A stretch of 64,000 nt of DNA from Mesorhizobium sp. AR07 (GTDB taxonomy: Bacteria > Pseudomonadota > Alphaproteobacteria > Rhizobiales > Rhizobiaceae), in contig NZ_CP080525.1 in NCBI RefSeq assembly GCF_024746815.1, positions 4,582,501 to 4,646,500 of the forward strand, written 5' to 3'. Below the pieces are notes generated by a model. The model did no database searches and was not told the DNA's origin. It saw only the letters and a list, made by a program, of their open reading frames with translations. Both the position numbers and the translations under genes were made by a program. Below are positions 60,157 to 64,000 of the stretch, one piece after another; within the stretch, counting starts at the first letter, position 1, and each line of letters begins with the position of its first letter.

Positions 60157-60990
60157 ATGGATACGACCGAACATGGCGAGATTTCGACGCAACGCGTTGC
60201 GGGCGCGGCGCGGCTTTCCTGCGCTCTCGGTGACGGTCGCACGCGCCTGCGGCGCCTCTATCAGGACGGTGCGGCCAAGATAAGGATGCCGACCGTTTCG
60301 GCCGATCCGCTCGAAGCGGTGCTGATCAACACCGCCGGCGGCATGACCGGCGGCGACCGCCTCGGCTGGCAGGTGGATGCCGGCGCGGGCGCTTCGGCGT
60401 CGATCACCACCCAGGCCTGCGAAAAAATCTACCGGGCGGCATCCAACCGGGCCGAAGTGCGGGTCAATTTGTCGGTCGGCGAAAACGGCCGCATCGCCTG
60501 GTTGCCGCAGGAAACCATCGTCTTCGACCGGGCGGCGTTTGCCCGCACGCTCGACGTCGAGCTTGCCGCCGGCGCCGAGGCGCTGGTGCTGGAGGCCACC
60601 GTCTTCGGCCGCCTGGCGATGGGGGAACGCGCCGCGCGCGGCCATTTCCATGACCACTGGCGGGTCCGCCAGGACCGCAAACTGATTCATGCCGAGGATT
60701 TCCGCATCGGACCCGATATAGCGGCCACCCTCGGCCGCCCGGCGAGTGCCGGCGGCGCGATCGCCATGGCGACGCTGCTGCTGGTGTCGCCGCGGGCCGA
60801 GGCCCTGCTCGATACGGTTCTGGAGATCGTCGGCGACCAGGGCAGTGCCAGCGCCTGGAGCGTCAAGAAATCTGGCAAGCTTCTTGCGAGGCTTTACGCT
60901 GGAGATGGCTATCAGCTGCGCCAGCGCCTGGTTCCGCTGATCGAATTGCTCAACGGAAGGGCGGGGTTGCCCAAATTATGGTCACTGTAG
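60157..60990 (+). CDS. ureD: Urease accessory protein UreD
   Basis: This nickel-insertion chaperone of 277 aa binds the urease apoenzyme together with UreF and UreG. Family marks are LINTAGGMTGGDRL, TTQACEKIYRA, LPQETIVFDRA and the C-terminal LARLYAGDGYQLRQRLVPLIE. It is first in the urease cluster and precedes ureA by 28 bp. UreE, UreF and UreG are not in the window and are expected after ureC. Confidence 0.95.
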   Translation: MDTTEHGEISTQRVAGAARLSCALGDGRTRLRRLYQDGAAKIRMPTVSADPLEAVLINTAGGMTGGDRLGWQVDAGAGASASITTQACEKIYRAASNRAEVRVNLSVGENGRIAWLPQETIVFDRAAFARTLDVELAAGAEALVLEATVFGRLAMGERAARGHFHDHWRVRQDRKLIHAEDFRIGPDIAATLGRPASAGGAIAMATLLLVSPRAEALLDTVLEIVGDQGSASAWSVKKSGKLLARLYAGDGYQLRQRLVPLIELLNGRAGLPKLWSL

Positions 60991-61018
60991 GTCTGTCCAA
61001 GCCAGTCCAGGGAAACGC

Positions 61019-61321
61019 ATGAACCTGACGCCGAGGGAAAAGGACAAGCTGCTGATCGCCATGGCGGCGATCGTGGCGCGCAAGCGGCTCGAACGTGGCG
61101 TCAGGCTCAATCATCCGGAAGCGATCGCGCTGATCACCGATTTCGTCGTCGAGGGCGCCCGCGACGGCCGCCCGGTCGCCGAATTGATGGAAGCCGGCGC
61201 CCATGTCGTCACCCGCGCGCAGGTGATGGAAGGCATCGCCGAGATGATCCATGACGTGCAGGTCGAAGCGACATTCCCCGACGGCACCAAGCTGGTGACC
61301 GTGCACGAACCCATCCGGTGA
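61019..61321 (+). CDS. ureA: Urease gamma subunit
   Basis: This structural subunit has 100 aa, the standard length (MNLTPREKDKLLIAMAAIVA, LNHPEAIALITDFVVEGARD and VQVEATFPDGTKLVTVHEPI). It assembles with UreB and UreC into the (ABC)3 urease. The gene ends 11 bp before the DUF1272 gene, so it is in the same transcript. Confidence 0.97.
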   Translation: MNLTPREKDKLLIAMAAIVARKRLERGVRLNHPEAIALITDFVVEGARDGRPVAELMEAGAHVVTRAQVMEGIAEMIHDVQVEATFPDGTKLVTVHEPIR

Positions 61322-61332
61322 GGAGAGGAAAG

Positions 61333-61587
61333 ATGCTTGAGCTGCGCCCCAACTGCGAATGTTGCGACAAGGACCTGCCGCCCGAGGCGACCGACGCGCT
61401 GATCGGCACCTTCGAGTGCACCTTTTGTGCCGACTGCGTGGAACAAGTGTTGGGCGGCACCTGTCCCAATTGCGGTGGCAATTTTTCGGCGCGGCCGATC
61501 CGCCCGGCGGCGATGCTGAAAAAGTACCCCGCCTCGACCAAGCGCGTTCTCAAGGCCGAAGGCTGCGGTCCCCGCAAGGCCGCATGA
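61333..61587 (+). CDS. DUF1272 domain-containing zinc-ribbon-like protein
   Basis: This protein of 84 aa contains Cys-rich motifs (RPNCECCDKDLP, FECTFCADCVEQVL and GTCPNCGGNF), seven or more Cys that can bind one or two zinc ions. It matches DUF1272, of unknown function. ATG 61333 is chosen over ATG 61318, which would overlap ureA, because GAGGAAAG lies just before it. Its place inside the urease operon between ureA and ureJ suggests a metal-related role, but none is known. Confidence 0.88.
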   Translation: MLELRPNCECCDKDLPPEATDALIGTFECTFCADCVEQVLGGTCPNCGGNFSARPIRPAAMLKKYPASTKRVLKAEGCGPRKAA

Positions 61588-61620
61588 GCACCACGACACC
61601 GCAAACGAAAGGCAAATAGA

Positions 61621-62208
61621 ATGATGTCAGCCAAACGCTTGTGCCTCTCGGCGATCCTGCTGCTGGCCGCCGCCATGCCGGCCTATGCCCATGTCGGCAT
61701 CGGCACCACCTCGTCCTTTTCGGCCGGCTTCGTGCACCCGCTCTCCGGCCTCGATCACATGACGGTGATGATCGCGGTCGGCGTCTGGGCGGCGATGAAG
61801 GGCGGCAAGGCAATCTGGGCCTGGCCGGCGGCTTTTGTCGGCGTCATGCTGGCCGGCGGCGCGCTCGGCATGCTGCATATGCCGCTGCCGTTCGTCGAAC
61901 CAGGCATACTGGCCTCGGTCGTGGCGCTCGGGCTGCTGGTGGCGCTGGCGGCCGATCTTCCGGTCTCCGCGGGTGTCGCCATCATCAGCCTGTTCGCGCT
62001 GTTCCACGGCCATGCGCATGGCACCGAGGTGCCTGAGAATGCCGGCGGGCTCGAATATATGGCCGGCTTTGCCATCGCGACAGTGCTGCTGCACGCCACG
62101 GGCATCGCTGCCGGGCTCGGTCTCGGCATCAGGTTCCGTGGCCTTGCGCGCGCCGCGGGCGCTGCCTGCGCGGCGATCGGCGCCGGCCTCGTCCTCGGCG
62201 TGTTGTGA
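61621..62208 (+). CDS. ureJ: HupE/UreJ family nickel-transport protein
   Basis: This membrane protein of 195 aa has a signal/anchor (LCLSAILLLAAAMPAYAH) and about six helices. Key markers are the HPLSGLDHM motif and the His-rich FHGHAHGTE, which are thought to bind nickel or cobalt. It supplies Ni to urease. It lies 33 bp after the DUF1272 gene and 7 bp before ureB. Confidence 0.92.
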   Translation: MMSAKRLCLSAILLLAAAMPAYAHVGIGTTSSFSAGFVHPLSGLDHMTVMIAVGVWAAMKGGKAIWAWPAAFVGVMLAGGALGMLHMPLPFVEPGILASVVALGLLVALAADLPVSAGVAIISLFALFHGHAHGTEVPENAGGLEYMAGFAIATVLLHATGIAAGLGLGIRFRGLARAAGAACAAIGAGLVLGVL

Positions 62209-62215
62209 GGGCACG

Positions 62216-62521
62216 ATGATCCCCGGCGAAGTCATCACCAAGGACGGCGACATCGAACTCAACAAGGGCTTGCCGACGGTCACCCTGAGAGTGGCCAACA
62301 GCGGCGACCGCCCGATCCAGGTAGGCAGCCACTACCATTTCTTCGAGACCAATGAGGGGCTGCGATTCGACCGCGACAGTGCCAGGGGCATGCGTCTCGA
62401 CATCGCCGCCGGCACCGCCATGCGCTTCGAGCCGGGGCAGGAGCGCGATGTGACGCTGGTGCCGCTTGGCGGCAAGCGCGAGGTCTACGGGTTTCAGCAG
62501 AAGGTGATGGGCAAGTTGTGA
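62216..62521 (+). CDS. ureB: Urease beta subunit
   Basis: This structural subunit has 101 aa (MIPGEVITKDGDIELNKGLP, VGSHYHFFETNEGLRFDR, PGQERDVTLVPLGGKREVYGF). ATG 62216 gives the exact UreB length; the longer open frame overlapping ureJ is not used. It lies 7 bp after ureJ. The next gene on the same strand, ureC, starts 1171 bp later because two minus-strand genes intervene. Confidence 0.96.
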   Translation: MIPGEVITKDGDIELNKGLPTVTLRVANSGDRPIQVGSHYHFFETNEGLRFDRDSARGMRLDIAAGTAMRFEPGQERDVTLVPLGGKREVYGFQQKVMGKL

Positions 62522-62541
62522 GATCTTGCGGCGCGCTCAAT

Positions 62542-63036
62542 TCATTTGGAGGGCTTGGCGGCGGCGTAGATGACGATCTTTCCCGGATTGTCGAATTCGA
62601 CGGCGAGAACATCCTGCGCATGCACGCGCCGCGACTCGATGGCGTTGAACAGCAGGGCGTTGGCCTCGATCTCCTTGCGCAGTTCCGCAATGTCGTCCCG
62701 GTGCTCTTTGACCTTGCGTTCGATCACTGGCGGCGGGCCGCCTTCACTGCGCGCGGCGTCGGTGAGGAACACGATATCGACCTTGTCGAGCTTGGACGTC
62801 TTGCGCACCGTGCCGATGTTTTCACGCGTGCGGTCGATAGCCGAACTGACTTTTCCGGCCTCGGCGGTCGTCTTGGCCTCTTCCTGGCTGACCTCAGACC
62901 CGACGATCCGGTTGACGGTCTCCGGGCTTTCAAGACCCTGAGCATTCAGCGCCGCCTGGGGCAGGCTCGCCGCAAGAAACGCACTCGCCGCAACGGCATG
63001 CAGCCATCGGGCATCGGGCAAGGTGGTGATGGTCAT
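62542..63036 (-). CDS. Exported protein of unknown function inside the urease cluster
   Basis: This protein of 164 aa has an N-terminal signal-like segment (WLHAVAASAFLAASLPQAAL). The mature part is polar and helix-rich (EVSQEEAKTTAEAGKVSSAI, VKEHRDDIAELRKEIEANAL), followed by a C-terminal strand region. I recognise no family. It is transcribed against the urease genes and separates ureB from ureC together with the next gene. Confidence 0.72.
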   Translation of the reverse strand: MTITTLPDARWLHAVAASAFLAASLPQAALNAQGLESPETVNRIVGSEVSQEEAKTTAEAGKVSSAIDRTRENIGTVRKTSKLDKVDIVFLTDAARSEGGPPPVIERKVKEHRDDIAELRKEIEANALLFNAIESRRVHAQDVLAVEFDNPGKIVIYAAAKPSK

Positions 63037-63150
63037 CGCTCACTTTCGAGATTCGTTTCAGCACTCACGCAGCGAAACGAATCAGGCCCCGCCACGGTTC
63101 CCTTGCCAACGCGGCCGGCGGGCCGGAATTTGGCCCGCCGCGCCGCATCA

Positions 63151-63522
63151 TCAGCTCGCTTTCCTGGTGATCAGGGTCAGCGCGCCATTGGGCTCCATGC
63201 TGGCGGCGATGACCTGCGCCGAGCTAAGCCCCTTGGCTTCGAGCGCCGACTTGACCTTGGGCGTCGCGTCGATCGAGCCGCGCAGTTTCTGCAGACCGGC
63301 GTCGCCGTGCTGGGCGATCACCTGGTTGACCTGCGTCTGGGTGTCCTTTGGCAGCTCCGTGATGTCGACGATGTTGACGCTCTGGATCGTCGGAACCCCC
63401 GGCTGAGCCGCGGGAGCAGGCGAGGTCGGCGCCGGAGCGGGCTGTTGCGCGGGTTGCTGCTGGGCACTGGCGGCGCCCGCCAGCATCAGCGTGGCGGCGG
63501 CGATGAATATCGTTTTGCGCAT
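63151..63522 (-). CDS. Small exported Gln/Pro-rich protein
   Basis: This protein of 123 aa has a signal peptide (MRKTIFIAAATLMLAGAASA), then a Gln/Pro/Ala-rich linker (QQQPAQQPAPAPTSPAPAAQ) and a short folded domain (STRINGS such as VNIVDITELPKDTQTQVNQV and GLSSAQVIAASMEPNGALTL). ATG 63522 has AAGGAAAA just upstream; the longer start at 63537 is rejected. Family unknown. It is upstream of, and probably cotranscribed with, the exported protein at 62542-63036. Confidence 0.72.
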   Translation of the reverse strand: MRKTIFIAAATLMLAGAASAQQQPAQQPAPAPTSPAPAAQPGVPTIQSVNIVDITELPKDTQTQVNQVIAQHGDAGLQKLRGSIDATPKVKSALEAKGLSSAQVIAASMEPNGALTLITRKAS

Positions 63523-63692
63523 GGATTTTCCTTCCATAGATTTGGCAAACGGTCGTTTTGGGGTGACACCCTAACCTCAACCGCCAAATCGGATCAGAAG
63601 GTGTCGCCCAGCGGGTCATTGCGGGACCATTGGATGGCGGCAATGTGGAACCCGGTTTCTTCGATCAAGCCGCATTTCGGGAGCAATCGCTG

Positions 63693-64000
63693 ATGGCCAG
63701 AATTACCCGCGCTGCCTATGCCCAGATGTATGGCCCGACGGTCGGCGACAGAGTGCGGCTGGCCGACACCGAACTGTTCATCGAGGTCGAGAAGGATTTC
63801 ACCCTTCACGGCGAAGAGGTGAAATTCGGGGGCGGCAAGGTCATCCGCGACGGCATGGGCCAAAGCCAGCTTTCGCGAGCCCAAGGCGCGGTCGATACCA
63901 TCATCGCCAACGCGCTGGTGGTCGACGCCAGCGCCGGCATCTTCAAGGCTGATATCGGCCTCCTGGACGGCCGTATCGCGGCAATAGGCAAGGCCGGCAA
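63693..64000 (+). CDS. ureC: Urease alpha subunit, N-terminal part (runs off the window)
   Basis: This is the first 102 residues of the catalytic subunit: MARITRAAYAQMYGPTVGDR, VEKDFTLHGEEVKFGGGKVI and GMGQSQLSRAQGAVDTII are diagnostic. The nickel ligands (HxH, carboxylated Lys) lie beyond the window. GGAG precedes the ATG by about nine bases. It is part of the urease cluster but separated from ureB by two opposing genes. Confidence 0.96.
   Translation, partial: MARITRAAYAQMYGPTVGDRVRLADTELFIEVEKDFTLHGEEVKFGGGKVIRDGMGQSQLSRAQGAVDTIIANALVVDASAGIFKADIGLLDGRIAAIGKAG

Overview
The window is GC-rich chromosomal DNA of an alphaproteobacterium of the order Rhizobiales, most like Mesorhizobium. This rests on gene content (liv-type and polyamine-type ABC operons, NodF/NodE-like pair, BA14K protein, MgtC, HdeD, a urease cluster ordered D-A-J-B-C), on rhizobial intergenic palindromes, and on a perfect EcfG-type stress promoter. 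No search was run, so the genus is inferred.

Layout. 1-3.7 kb: branched-chain-amino-acid-type ABC operon (end of a frameshifted binding protein, then livG, livF, livH, livM). 3.7-6.3 kb: ketopantoate-reductase-like protein and an oxalyl-CoA-type acyl-CoA ligase. 6.6-13.9 kb: a minus-strand operon of polyamine-type ABC transporter plus gamma-glutamyltransferase, with a divergent GntR regulator and an SDR enzyme. 14-15.7 kb: AI-2E-family permease and a glycine-zipper lipoprotein. 16-20.4 kb: arginine deiminase with two divergently oriented ArcD-like antiporters but no arcB or arcC. 20.4-24.6 kb: an AraC regulator facing two Tat-exported hydrolases. 24.7-37.3 kb: a stress and envelope block (MgtC, two HdeD proteins, RND pump, DUF1269, alpha/beta hydrolases, META-domain protein, small membrane proteins).

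38-51.3 kb is the most unusual part. A translationally coupled pair of AraC regulators occurs twice as a roughly 2.15-kb direct repeat of about 99% identity, spanning almost exactly ribosome-binding site to stop codon. The two copies lie 8.6 kb apart. Copy 1 has lost one base, so its first regulator no longer ends where the second begins. Between the copies lie an L,D-transpeptidase, a lysozyme-inhibitor-like protein, a BA14K protein, a Do-family protease and an unrelated AraC regulator. A 108-bp element occurs as an inverted pair in front of the first AraC pair and in front of the BA14K gene. After copy 2 comes a P450-like protein with an N-terminal Tat signal, then a truncated AraC relative and a decayed frame, and the block ends at tRNA-Arg(CCG).

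52-60 kb is ordinary chromosome: DUF1003 protein, D,D-carboxypeptidase lipoprotein, mutarotase-like protein, P-loop kinase, an EcfG-driven Lys/Ala-rich protein, a GST and the NodE/NodF-like pair. 60-64 kb holds ureD, ureA, a DUF1272 gene, ureJ and ureB, then two minus-strand exported proteins, then the start of ureC.

How it fits together (inference): two ammonia-producing systems (arginine deiminase, urease), MgtC, HdeD proteins, an RND pump and periplasmic quality-control proteins suggest an acid and envelope-stress gene collection. The expanding AraC family sits beside genes for Tat-exported enzymes that it may regulate.
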